Shown here one piece after another: positions 25,801 to 39,030 of a DNA stretch of 64,000 bases. A program made the translations under genes and the position numbers. Origin of the DNA: Vanilla planifolia. Taxonomy: Eukaryota; Streptophyta; Magnoliopsida; Asparagales; Orchidaceae. Every line of letters begins with the position of its first letter. The first letter of the stretch is position 1. The stretch spans positions 13,797,755 to 13,861,754 of the forward strand of contig CM043868.1 of the NCBI GenBank assembly GCA_023846275.1, read 5' to 3'. The notes under the pieces are model-generated. The model saw only the letters and a program-made list of their open reading frames with translations, searched no databases and had not been told where the DNA came from.

Positions 25801-28479
25801 TATCATATGTGAAATTGTTACAATGATCCATATATATATGGAATAGATATGATAGTTCATATGTTATTTTCAAAACTAAAATATATTCCTTTTCATTTTA
25901 AACATTCTTTATCTTTTATTTATTTTATTATTCTTTATAATATCATGTAACTAAAGCAGTTATTAAAAAATGAGCTTTAAAATTAGTAGTCATATGATAA
26001 GTAATGTAAAAAACTTGAACTTTTACTAACATAAGACAATATCATTTGAAAGAATCACATAAAAGTATGAAAGAAAAATATTATGATATATCACATATTA
26101 TAGATTTATCTATCAGGTTTTATAGAGCAATTCTATTATTTGATTCTTCTTTATTCTAAATTTTTTTATAATAAAAAAATTTAGAATAAAGAAGAATCAA
26201 AATAAAAAATATATAAAATAATCAATATATATCATACAAATAGTATACTTTTTTATTCATTTTATTTCTATGTTTTAGGTTTTTGCTTTAAAAAGTACTT
26301 ATATCTGCCCAACATTTCATACAATCTTTCAAACTGTACTATATATTATCAGTATCATTCCAATAAGTAAGGTACATCTAGTCTTATAAATCATTATCTA
26401 TCACACATTATTCTAGTATAATACCCTTGTCTTACTGTACGATCTATTATGTTTCATGTTATTCAATCTTTTCATCTGATTTAATCTTTAATTTTTGTAA
26501 GACTTTCATACAATATGATATACCATATTGTATTGTATGATCTCATTTAATAAACTAACATTATTTGATAATCATATTGATATGACATGAACATCATATC
26601 ATATCATCTATTAACCACTCTTAACTAATTTTATTTAGATATAAACATATCATACAAAACGATTAATAGATGATACTGCATGAGTAACCCTTTTATGTTG
26701 TAGTAATAATGTATATCATACTAATAAGATTTGAAAAATTAACTAACATAATATCTTCATAACATTGTCGTAGTCTTCTCACTCAAAATCTTCATATCAT
26801 ATAGTGTATGCCACTGTATTAGTATGAAAAATTTCCTACAATGAATCGAACACCCTTCTCTCTTTTTTTGGTGAAACCAATAATGTGACTAATGTAAATA
26901 CAAAGAAGATGAGGCCACAAATAAAAGGTATGACAAAAAGGCTTAAAAAATATAGTAGAGTTTAAAGATAAAAAGAAAATAATAATTTACTCACCAAACT
27001 AAACTCAAGAGAATGTCGTCAAGTCAACTTAAGCACTTAAGCTATAAAGTAATGCATTTTTTTGTCATAACTAATTCACCTTTCATCCATTCACAAGTCT
27101 TATAAATAAGAGATTATAAATAATTATTTAATATAAAAAGAAAATTTCTTACATATTTACTAAAAATTTTCATGCTCATATAATTTTTTAATATAAAATA
27201 TTCTTCATATCTTTTTTAAAAAAAATTTAAATATTTTAGACACTTTTATTAATGTACATCTAACATATACCACCTACTATGAGCTATCTATCATAAGCCA
27301 TCTATCACTACTTTGGCTTAATATCTCTAATTATCTATTACTCTATAAGCTTTATTTTTTATTAAAAAAACTTGAGTTAATCTATTTTATGATTTTTTTT
27401 AATTTATTTTTACTTGATTAGCCTACAATTAACTGTATTGGATCATTACTAACTCTCTTTATTATAGGATGGGCCTAAAATAAATACTTATTTCATACAA
27501 TTTAAGCTTAATTTGTATTTTTTCCTTTATGTGCTTCACAATCTTTATACTTATGTTTAATTACTAATTTCTATTTTACATTAGTGCTACTCTCTATCTA
27601 CTTCAACATCCTTTTTATTTTTCCTTATCTCTTTTTTTATTCGAAATCCTGACACTTACAGAGAACACTTCGGTAGAAAATAAAAAAAATTTATACCACT
27701 CATTTCATTATAGATGCAAGAGTCTTACATCAAAATTCTTTACTCTTGGTACGAGCATGGCAATAACTTGTTCTTAAGTTCATAGAATTCTCAACGAAGA
27801 CAACAACACTCGACAATGCTCATGCATAAGAAGAAAAGTGATATCTTATAATGTGATAACAAATTATCATAGCCATATTATATATCTATATATTTATATA
27901 TTTAAAAAAATATAAATTGACTATGCATGCATGAGTATTTATTCACTGATTATTATTTTAAAAAAGTACTTTTTAAACTACTATTGTGTTGCTAAACAGA
28001 ATTTTCATTCACACAAAAAATTGATGAAAATTTAAATATAAAAATTAATATTTTACCACTCAATAATTTGTTAGTTACAAATATAACTACAAATTAAATT
28101 TTACCAAAATCAAAATCTTTTAAATTACAAATCTAACTTGATGCTTCTGACATCCTCATAGTTTTAAATCTATCCTCTAAAATTGGTTTGACCTTAGACA
28201 AAATTTTTGAAATTTTAAATCTATCATGAGTGATAGTTTAATAGTTATAATTATATTCGTATCTTTAAAATTTTATAAAAATTATCTAGGTCTCCAAAAA
28301 TTACAAACACAATATCATTAAGTTTATCTTAAAGAGTTTTTATTATTGATATACTTAAATAATATTGTACCTAATTTTGAGATTATGATATTCTTCTTAA
28401 TATTTTATTATTATTTTAAACTTTAATATATAAATAATTTATTTTAAAAACTTGACTTAATATATTTTAATCATATCTT
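25801..28479. other. AT-rich repeat debris
   Basis: ATAC/GTAT-rich LTR-like motifs recur at about 26.3-26.85 kb. At about 26150-26200 a short perfect-looking inverted repeat (GATTCTTCTTTATTCTAAA...TTTAGAATAAAGAAGAATC) can form a hairpin. No gene was recognised. Confidence 0.4.
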
Positions 28480-30110
28480 TTTACCATCATCTTGGTTTGA
28501 ATTCATAGTTTCATATTTTAATTTGGGTTGAAAATTGAGGGTTATAGTAAAGGTATTGTATTATATAATACAACATCTGTATATTCTACGAAACAATTAT
28601 GCAATGAGAAAATGAAATTGACTAAGTGTAAAAATATCTATGAAAAGATACACTAAAATGATCATACAATATAAGACACTTGTTATATTATTATGATCAT
28701 GACATGAGAGTATTGATTATTATGGTTACAGGATACAGAGACTTATCATAGAGTAAAGCAATGAGATTGTAATAATATGATAAGAATGAATGAATATAAA
28801 TTTAAGTAAAACTATGAAATGTATAGTATATTTTTGGTGATCATATGTATATAATTAGTACAAGTTGAATAGATCTTAAAACTGAAAATGAATTTAAGAA
28901 AATTAACATGCTATGAGTTTAATTAATTAGAAATATTTTAAATGAAAGGTTGAAAATTAAAAAGACATACACATGAAAAACCATAACTATTAAAATCATT
29001 TGAAGGGTTGGGCATGTGAAAAGTCATAAGAATAAGTATAAATATGGTGTTAGTCCTGACTTAAAGAATTTTTTTCAGGGAATTTGAGAAATGTAGTATT
29101 TGATCATCGATAATACAAGAAAGATGAGAGGAAGTGAATATTTTTAAAAGATTTGGAGAGAAGTTATGCATAAAGGAAAATCAAAATTAAGAACCTTAAG
29201 TATTATAGCAACCAATAATAGGATTTGAGCCTTAGTACTTTACTACTCGATTTTAAAAGATAGGAAAACCATATATTTATGTTTATATGTTTGAATATAA
29301 TGTGTAATATTATGAGAGAGTATTAGAGTAGTTAAAAAAGATTATATTAGAAGTGCATAGAATAGGTTTTGTATACATAAAAATTAATTATATTAATGCA
29401 TAGTGTTTGTTGAAATTTTTATATTTAAAAGATGATAAAAAATAAAATTTATAAATGATGATAAAAAATAATTATATACTACATCATGATTTATATATGT
29501 ATATGATGCTTAAACATAAATTATGTGTTACTTTATTTACAAGTCACTTATTAATATAATTATATAATAATGATAGTATAAAACAAGTTATTTTATGAAA
29601 TATTCTTAAAGATAAGAAAATAAATAAAAATAAAAATGATAAAAAATGATTTGGTGAAAAGAAGGTATATGTTCAAAACGAAAGGATGTAAGGCTATACA
29701 AACGAAAAATTTATTGAGTAAAAAGGATATTCCCTTAAGCAAAATCCTTAAATGCATAAAAAGATAAAAAAAATAAACAATATGTAAATGCATAAAAAAT
29801 TCTTGTGTATAAAAGTTACACACGTATTATTATTTTAGTTTTCTTTATATGCTCATACGTTTTATTTATATTATATAATTGCAAATGACATTTACATGTG
29901 ATTAGTTAAAGATTGAAGTATTTTAAATATATATATAATTATTTTTACTGAGTCAATATTAGTTAGTTTATACTTATTTTGACCTAATATTTTTAGGTCA
30001 AAAGAAGACACCACATGAAACTATTGTGATAGAGTGAGAGCTAACATATGATAATTTAAAAGATGTTATAATTGTCATTATAAGTATTAATTTTATGATT
30101 ATTTTATTTT
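28480..30110 (+). mobile_element. LTR-like repeat, sub-family R2, copy A
   Basis: It shares ordered segments with copy B (35.2-37.7 kb): ATATAATACAACATC, GATTTGAGCCTTAGTACTTTACTACTCGATTTTAAAAG, GTTCAAAACGAAAGGATG, and the tail TTATTTTGACCTAATATTTTTAGGTCAAA...CTAACATATGATAAT. Its start is poorly defined because the TATAACATCCC head is not preserved. Confidence 0.5.
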
Positions 30111-30369
30111 AAAAAATATGTGAAAGAATTATAATCATTGATATTACATACACATGTATTTTTAAAGATAAATATGAAATACTTTATACTTTTATTTGTT
30201 ATAGAAAATATTTTCACTAAATTTTAAAAATATAAATATTTACTTTTATTATAATTTTTATAAAGAAAAAATATTTTTATATGTTTTTAAAATATTAAAA
30301 AAAAGAAAAAGAAATAGATGCATGGTATCAAAAAACCAGGAATAACTAGATTAAAATTTTAGGAAAGCC

Positions 30370-31610
30370 ACAAGTGGTCTCACCAAAGATTAAATCTTGG
30401 TGCTTTGCCCTTAGTTGCCATAATACTCGTGGTAAAAACTCCTTAAGTTTTCCCTTGCTACATGTTAACTTCTCTCAAGTTTCTTTCAAACACTTGTATT
30501 ACGTTTTTCCTATCTTTTCTTCACTTTTACGCACTTGGCTGAAGTTAACTTTTAATGGTTTTTTCTCAAATAAATTCTTCTTAAGCTTGACCTCACTTTC
30601 TTTTACACCCAACCAATGTCTCTTTGCGTTCTTAATCATTTAACGTTTTCCAACAACTACATCCAATTAATTGAGTGCCATTTACCTTTGGTCGAACTTA
30701 ATTTTGATGGTTTTCCCTTGTTGGTCGCTCCTTACGTTAATTAAAACATCCATTTGTCATTTCAAGTTTTAAAATCTTTTTAGTTTCTTTATGTCATACT
30801 TAAATGATTCATAGCTTCGTGGCATACGATGTTGATTTTTACGTTCATCTACTAAATTTCTATTGATTATACTTACATAGTTTTATCATCATACTTGTAT
30901 GATATATTGTCATGCATATACTTTTTCCTTTGTACACCAACAATTTTATCTGACACTATTCTTCACTTGATTATACTTATATGATTATGCTAAGTTCTTT
31001 CATCCATTATTCAACTCATAAAACTTAAGTTTTTCTTCTTTTTTTGTGTACATGTAAGATCTCTATGTCGTACTTATATGATATAATATTGCCTTTATCA
31101 TCTGATTCTATTCATTGAGGTGATATTTTGTTTTACATAAAAACATACTTATATAATGATCATTCTTAATACAATTATGAGCTGGCTTTTATTTATTTAT
31201 TTTTTTACATTGCTCTTAATTCATCCTCTTTCTTGATTATAACATAGGATTATCCAATATCATATTGTATGACTCAAATTTGTTATTATATGCATCTCCT
31301 CTTAGTTGTCTAACTTGATAATTCATATAATTTTTTGATATTGTACTATAAAATGTACGCAAATGAAATGTACACAAATGAATTTTCTTTTTCACTTCTC
31401 TCTTCAATGTGCACTATAATCTAATTCTCATAAGAGATTCTCAAATAATTGTAAAAAAATTTTGATTTTCATAAAAGATTCTCAATCAAAATTATGATTA
31501 TTTTCTCAATTTTAGCGCTCCTCCTTATTTAAAGTCATTAATAAATTCTAAGATTTTTTATTTCAACATGTCATGAATTTAAATTCCTTAAAACTTTTAG
31601 GATGTTACAC
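30370..31610 (-). mobile_element. LTR-like repeat, copy C, inverted
   Basis: Read on the minus strand it begins TGTAACATCCTAAAAGTTTTAAGG, closely following the 39.03-kb copy (AATTTAAATTCATG, AAGGAGGAG). It ends CTTTGGTGAGACCAC, as copy B does at about 36475. Its length of about 1240 bp equals head-to-GAGACCAC in copy B. The open frame at 30374-30643 on the plus strand is antisense to the element. Confidence 0.6.
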
Positions 31611-32343
31611 ATTTATTCATATAGATAACATTAAAGTTTTTTACAAAATTGTTTAAATGTTTTTAATTAAAGATATACCTAATAAAAAAATTATGGCTCG
31701 TTTGATGCAAAGTACACTGATCTAGATCTCAAATACATACTAATCATTGATGACTCGAGGCTACACTCTTGAGATTATAATCAAAATAATTCAAACAAAA
31801 GACGTGCAAATGTCATGCGATTATCTTCCATCAAATAGCGTTGATCCAATTTTATTAAAAGATATTGAGCATGTGGAACTCAATTTCATCACTTCAAGTC
31901 ATACAATTAGTTTAATGGTAATATTTTGATTTAAGAATATCACTAGTAATCGAACTCGTTACTTAGTAGTTATCATTTATTTTATCATATCACTAGAAGT
32001 TAAATTTCATTTTATGTAATGATTTAATTAACTAAATTTTTATTTTAAGACATTTTAAGTAATTTGATCAATAAAATCGAGATTTTCATTTTTTAATAAA
32101 ATCAATTAAAATAATATTTTTAGATTCTTTTAAAATATATTTTTTTTATCAAGTATGTTAGATTTAAACAAATTAGTTTACATTGGATAAAATTCAAGAG
32201 ACAAGTACCTCGACTAATGTTTCGTTGTAACAATAATTTGTTTTTTTTTTAGCATAATTTTTTAGATAAAAGAAAAACTAATAAAATAATTATTAAATGA
32301 TTTAATTAACCTTAAATTTTAAAATAATTTTTTTTTCTTTTCC

Positions 32344-32371
32344 AAAAAAAAAAAAAAAAAAAAAAAAAAAA
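32344..32371 (+). repeat. Poly(A) run of 28
   Basis: An uninterrupted A28 directly precedes a GC-richer island. It may be the 3' tail of a retroposed sequence to the left or a simple slippage tract. Confidence 0.9.
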
Positions 32372-33110
32372 CAGGATCCCCCTGTTTGTTTTCCTTCACG
32401 CATGCGATCGACGGAATTGGGCGAGAACCCTAGTTCCTTGTAATTCCACCTCTTCGTCGCCTCGCTGCTTCACTGTCGCACTGATTTAAGGAGCTCCGAT
32501 GGTAAGATTTCTGCCTCTTAATGTCGCCATCGAGCCGCTTTAAGAAGTTTCGACAGTCGGATTTTGGGTTAGGGAGAACAGGCTATATCAAGGCATTTTC
32601 GTTGTATAAGCGCTCTTCTTCCTCCCTCTCATCAATTTTTCCAAAGCCATGCAAGCAAAAAAGTGATGTCCATTGGTAACATGGGGATTAAGTGAGCGAA
32701 TTAACGGTCATCGTCGCTGTCATCTTTTTCGAAGACCTCTCTTACTTCATATCAAGAAAGCAAAGTAAACAACATGGAGGAGGACGTCGCGAAGGCCGAC
32801 GGCTATGGAGACGGCCGCCATAATAGCTGGGCCAGCGAGGAATCTCCCATGCTATGATCCTTTGCTGTAGAGCCAAGAACAAACCTACATGCAGAAAGAG
32901 TTTAATTACGGTCGATTAAAGATTCAATTTTTATACCAGCAAGAATGGGAAATGACTATTTTTTTTTAACCAAATCTGAATTTTGCCATTCCCGCGCTAC
33001 TATTGCCATGGATGAATCTCATGGTTGTTGGTCTTGTTGTGGTGCTTTTGGTGGCCGTGTCAATGTTGTAGAGAGCTAGAGATGTAGACTAGTCATAAAA
33101 AAAAAAATCA
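32372..33110 (+). other. GC-rich island: promoter or first-exon fragment of an unidentified gene
   Basis: GC is far above the surroundings, with sharp edges. It has a telo-box-like AACCCTAG (32426-32433), a leader, and ATG at 32499 immediately followed by GTAAGATTT. ATG|GTAAG is a first-exon form common in ribosomal-protein genes, but no such protein follows. Two small frames lie further on. At 32774-32857 there is MEEDVAKADGYGDGRHNSWA plus seven residues. At about 32987-33076 a hydrophobic segment contains PWMNLMVVGLVVVLLVAVSM. I do not recognise either. They may be pieces of one small membrane protein or parts of different captured fragments. Confidence 0.45.
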
Positions 33111-34498
33111 TGGTCTTTGGATTGAGCATTTTACTTATTTAAGTTTGGGTGTGAAGTCATATAAGGTCATGTTTTTTTTTTCAATATGTTGTTAATGAAC
33201 CTAAGAACAAAAGGAAAAATTAAGATAAAAAGTTTTTTAAAAAATAATATAAGTAAATTTAAATAGTTATAATACATGTATGGTATTATTTATTATGTAT
33301 TTATATATAGTAATATGATGTTTTTTATGCATCGTTTTTTGTATCATTACTTGTATGTTATATGAATAAGAGTAGAAAGATAAACCAATTGATTTATTTA
33401 ATGATGTTAGTAATATGAAATATGGGAAGTGAATATGATAGGGAATAAAGAAAATTAATGAAAATAAAAACTGCAAAGAATAAAGATAAAAGATAGATGT
33501 TTGTGATGTGAGAGCGCATGAATACTTGATATGATTTATGATGTATTAGTTTTATCGTTATGATTATATTAGTGATAATATTGTGTCTAGAATGAGTTAA
33601 GACAAATAATAATATTTATCCAATAACATTGTCTTTAGTTGTCATACTATGCTATTGTTACGAGTAAAGATGAGATGATAATGTGATATGATATATAACA
33701 CTCACAATAGGCCTCATATGATATAAGATGAGATATTTATGCTAAGTGATTAATACAGACATGATATATGACGAGTTTCTTTTTATGTGATTTAACAATT
33801 TAAAATTGAGATCCACTATAATGTAGATATGATATGAGATAAGATCAACTATGAAATGAACATGATATAATATGTCTATAGATCAGGATCTATATATTAT
33901 AATATGATATCAAATGATATAATATAAGATATATATATTATGTGTTCGATATAGACATGATAAAAATGAGATGAGATTAGGTTATATTGAATAATGATTA
34001 TTTAGAAAATATGTGAACCCTTATGATGAGTGAACATTATGATGTATTTGATAAACAATAACAAGATGTAAAAATTGAGAAAATATGAGAATCAAAAGTT
34101 AATCTAAAAATATATAAAGAGTTTAAATTTAGATGAATAAATGTAATTATGGTAGATTGATAAATGTGCATGCATAAATATGATTAAAAGCTATATTTAT
34201 CTATCTTTTTATGTGTTGATTATTTTATATGTATTTATATATTGATTATATGCTCTTATATATTTATATAGTTTTTATATGCCAATGATATGATTCTATT
34301 AGACTATTTTTTATACATTTTGGATGAGATTATAAGCTCTTATTTATTATTGTTGATTATTTTTTTACATCTTAACTTATTATTATATTTTATTTGATAC
34401 TATTATTTAGATAAAAATTTACTTGTTAGGTTTTCAAACTCAATACTTTCTTTGACGAATGAAACATAGAAATTGATGATGGCAACACAGTTAAGAAG
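33111..34498. other. AT-rich repeat-like sequence
   Basis: It is dense in GATATGATATAAGATGAGATA-like motifs (33.6-34.0 kb) resembling the palindromic vocabulary of the LTR-like family. No coding signal was seen. Confidence 0.4.
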
Positions 34499-34636
34499 AT
34501 AAACATTCAATCTTTGACGAATGAAACAGAAAGAGCTCATCAATTTGAGAAAATTTTATTCGAAATAATGTCGAAGAAAAATATTCAATACTACATTTGT
34601 GGAAACATTGGACATTATATTAGGGAGTGTTCATAA
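34499..34636 (+). pseudogene. Fossil Ty3/gypsy gag zinc knuckle
   Basis: An open stretch of 45 codons reads TNETERAHQFEKI and ends QYYICGNIGHYIRECS before TAA. The pattern is CX2CX4HX4C, but the first cysteine is Tyr. The ERAxQFEK stretch before a knuckle is typical of plant gypsy gag. Only this piece of gag is visible. Confidence 0.6.
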
Positions 34637-35233
34637 ATATAATGTGAATTATGTATTGATTAGAAGCATATGTGAGATATGTTGAAGAATATTTGATGTA
34701 TAAAAGAATTTCTTATCCTATTGAATGAATAAAATTTGTAATAAAAGATGAGATTTGTATGCTTATCTTGAAATAATTACAAATTTATGAATAAAATATT
34801 ATGTATGTTCAATTGTTATTTATTGATTTGAATTATAGTTGATACATGAAAAAAAAATGTTAATTTTATACATAAAATTTATAAGATTTGGCATATAATT
34901 GATGATTGAGTATCTAAAAGAAATATTAATCAATAGATGAAATTTGAATATACATAATCAAGGATGACATATCTGTGTTAGAAATAATGTAGATAAGAAT
35001 TCATGAATTATTCCTCAGAGACATGATTGAATGGAAAAGTGCTATGATCTAATAAATGAATAATAGACATGATATTGAACAAATAAGGAAAAATTGGTAA
35101 TTAAGATTGCAACTTTATTAAGTATAATAATTAGAGAGGGAATTTGAAGTACTTGAAAGTATGTATTAGAGATAAAAGATAATTATAAGAATTGATTGAA
35201 TTTTGAAGATAAATTCTTATAAAAGAGATGAAT

Positions 35234-36849
35234 TATAACATCTCAAAAGTAAACACAAATAATTTTAATTCATATGACATTGAAATAAAGAATATTAAAA
35301 ATTATTAATAATTATAAGAAGAAAAGAGTATTAAAAGTGATGAAAAAACTTATGATTATAATTTTTAAAATTTTAGAAATTTTTTGGAATTAATTGAAGA
35401 TATAATAAGCTAAAGAATGAGGTTCGTATATTATAATAATAGTTAATCATATAATATGATGCGAAGATAAGTAAGAATGGAAGCCAAGTATGTATATTGT
35501 ATAATACAACATCAAAGGATTGTTCAGTATGATTAAGTGAGAGAGGCAAAGATATGCAAAGTAGACTCAATTGTATAAGTACAATAATGTGTTGAATGCT
35601 CGACTAAGGAAGAAGAGAAAGAATGTGAAGTACGACAAAAGTATTTTGTACAATACAATCAATTATTAAAGTGGAGAGAAATGTAAATAAGAACTAAAGT
35701 AGACTAGTGATTGTGCAAGGACAGAAGAAATTATACAAGGATGTTACTGTATAGCATAAAGGTGAATCAAGTAATGCAATATTTTACAAGTATGAAAGAA
35801 ATAATTATACAACTACAATTAGATGAAAAGGAAAAATGGAATTAAGTTTGATGGGTTGAGTAGTGTATGAACACATCATATATTATAATAAGGATAATTC
35901 TATAAGTATGATCAAGTTGAAAGTAACGATATACAAGAACAAATGTCTATTACAACATACGATAAATAGATATATTATACAAATATGATAATGAGATTGT
36001 AATAGTATAAAAAGAAGAGTTTAAGATAAGTTTAGACAAAGTTGAGTACTATTTGATCAATAAAAATTGAAAAGATTATTGAATACAAAATGGCAAAATG
36101 ATGGAGTAAATCTTTGTTAGGAGAGTTTAACTGACATGGAATCATTAAGATTAAGTTTAAAGAAGATGAAGAGACACAAAACCAAAGGAACATAACCATT
36201 GAAGAGAGACAAATGGATGACAATGCAAAGAGATGTTGTTTGAGTATAAGAGCCAGCGAGGTCAAGCTTAGGGAAGGTTTTATTGGAAATGAATTAGTAG
36301 TTAGTTCGACTAAAGGAATTTGAAAGAAAGAAATGTAGAAGGAGAAAGTGATTATGAGAGAACTGAAAAAAATTGTGCAAGTTGAGCTCGTGGCAAAGGC
36401 CAAAATGAGAACACAATTACGATACTATAATAACTTGAGGAATTAAGTAATATTTGAGTTTTGGTGAGACCACTACTTGGATTTTAAAAGGTAAGTAAAA
36501 CTTGTACATCATGTATATGATTTGATATAATGGATAATGCTATGATAGAGGCCTAAATTTATATGTGAAATATCATATTTTGTAATGCATGCTCATCTTG
36601 ATTTGCAATGATATTTTATTATCACATGAAAGATGCATGTGTAAGTAAAATATGTACCTATGTGTATATGCATTGTAGGATAGAGACTTTTATGATTGAT
36701 AAAATGTCATGTTAAAGATGCACAAATTAGCATGATACACATAATAGGTGATATTTGATGCATGATGCTTGCTACAAATAAATGTATTTAAGAGATAATA
36801 AAAAAACTTTATTTAGGATGTTAAATAATAATGTTCTTACAACATGATT

Positions 36850-36915
<66 letters not shown>

Positions 36916-37700
36916 GTGTGTATGTATATGTGCATGGATGTGTGTTATTTAAATATGAATAATTTGTTTGATTATAGGTTTCTCTATTTTTATAATTATG
37001 TGATAATATTTAAAAATGGATAAGAAAAACATTATTATGATAAAAGTTTCTAAAAGAAAGAAGAAAAAAAAAGAAAGGAAAGATGTTATTGTGATAATAG
37101 CTACGAAAGAAAAGAAAAGAAATGAATGTGAAGAGAGAAAAAAGAAAAGAGAAGAAAATGTTCAAAATGAAAGGATGGAAGGTTGTCTTAAGTGTTGATT
37201 AGCATCCTCGAATAATGTATTTTGGAGATAAGCAAAATGAGCATTTATTCGGGTTATTTAAGTTTGAAATTAGGTGTTCCTAAATATGCTTATTTTGTTA
37301 ATGAAAAGGGTCTTTTTTTAAGCCAATCCCTGAAAAGAAAGAAGGTAAAAAAAAAGAATAAGTTATGTGTAAAAGCTTTAAAGATTAACATGATAAAAAT
37401 TTCACATAAATTTTTTCTTACTTTTAATTATTTGCTCTTATGTTTTATTTATATTATAATATTACAAATAATCTATGCATGCATTTATCTAAATATTATA
37501 TTTTTATACATGAATATACATATATTTACTATTAAGTTATGGTCAGTTAGCTCATACCTATTTTGGTCTAACATTTTTAGATTAAATGAATACATTTTAT
37601 GAGACTATTAAGATGAACTAAAGGTTAACATATGATGATTAAAAATATTATATTGGCCATTATATATGATTCTAATTTTATTGTGTTTGATAAAAGGAAT
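35234..37700 (+). mobile_element. LTR-like repeat, sub-family R2, copy B
   Basis: It begins TATAACATCTCAAAAG. It contains many short inverted motifs such as TATTGTATAATACAAC, the block TTTGGTGAGACCACTACTTGGATTTTAAAAGGTAAG (about 36460-36495), and the tail shared with copy A (TTTTGGTCTAACATTTTTAGATTAAA, about 37560). It lies about 600 bp downstream of the gypsy gag fossil in the same orientation, so it may be a 3' LTR after loss of pol. Confidence 0.55.
36852..36920. repeat. Compound microsatellite (AC)n-(AT)n-(TG)n
   Basis: (AC)12 at 36852-36876, (AT)14-15 at 36882-36910 and a short (TG) run to 36920. The AC and TG arms are complementary around the AT core, so the whole can fold into a hairpin. 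Confidence 0.9.
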
Positions 37701-39030
37701 ATATAAATAATTTATTATCTATTAATATTATATGGAACATGTTTCTTTCAAAAAAAATATGAAAAACTTGATGTTTCTAATAGTTGTAAAAAGTTGGTTT
37801 TAAAAAGGTTGACAATTATTTCTCATAAAGACTATATTAGTATCCATTATACTTTTTAAAAGAAAAAATTGGTATAATTTTCAAAATGTGAATAAGAAAA
37901 AAAGGTTAAAAAAAGATTTTAGTGACCCCCCAAAAGAAATTTTGGAACAATTAAGAATAAGATGGAGATGTCCTAATATCTCATGACGGTCTTACATAGT
38001 GTTCTAACAATGACTATCTCAATAATAATCTCAATACGTACACATTGGATAAAAGCATAAGTGATGTCCTAATATCATAATCCTATTATTTTTATACATT
38101 AAGGCTCAACAAAATGTACTAACAATTTAAGAAAAGATCTCTGATGTCATATCATAGCTTGATATACTATCAATATGTCATAATATCCTACATTATGTGC
38201 TTAAGAATTAATTATTTTTCTTTCATCAATTATAGGATGATGCATTTATGGAAACCATATTTTATTTTGTTATTCTTTTGTTTAATCTCATAACACTTAC
38301 AAAAACGAGATATCAAATGACCTATTTAACTTACTTTCATATATTCTATTCATTTTTTATTCTTCTCATATTTTATTTTTATGTTTTTATGCTACGTATT
38401 AAGAAATTTAGATATACATATAAATATATCAATTGCACATGTATAAAATTATTCTACATGTTACCATTTGTTTTATGTCAAGCAATCATGATGTCATATT
38501 AATACTTATGCCAAGCCTTGTTACTTCAATAAGTCTTCAACTTGCATTACCAACTTCAGATTTATCTAGTTAAAATATAATTGATGAGCTTTGTTCCATT
38601 CTTTCTTTTTCTTTTTGTACATGCATCACAATTAGAAGTACTTAATTAATAGCAAGTTATTTTACAATTTTCTTATATTCTTATTACATTTAATATTTTC
38701 TCTTATTATACTCTTGTTATAATATTATCATATTATATGTTCTCAAGAATATACTATATGATCAACATTTAAAACCATCCTTCACCTTTTACGTACTTTT
38801 TTTAAGTTTATCATGCTATCTGATGTCATTATTGTATAATACGATGAGATATAATGGCCATTTCCCAAACTAACATCCTTTACGATTGCACCATATGATT
38901 CCTTTTAGTACTTGTCTTAAACTAATCATATAATGTGAAGAATTATTCTTATATCATATATTTTCTTAAGAAAAAGGTTCTTGCTTCTCTTGAGCATACA
39001 TATTGCATATTACATTCTTTTGTACTATAC
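37701..39030. other. AT-rich sequence, nothing recognised
   Basis: The short open frames here (for example 38248-38502) are rich in Phe, Tyr and Ile, as expected from AT-rich random sequence. They show no homology that I recognise. Confidence 0.4.

Noticed and set aside
37016-37198. Lys/Glu-rich 60-codon frame
   Set aside because: It comes from a purine-rich (AAAG) stretch inside the LTR-like copy B. Low complexity and no family.
37222-37602. 126-codon frame
   Set aside because: Rich in Ile, Phe and Leu as expected from AT-rich DNA. It lies within copy B, and the matching part of copy A is not open.
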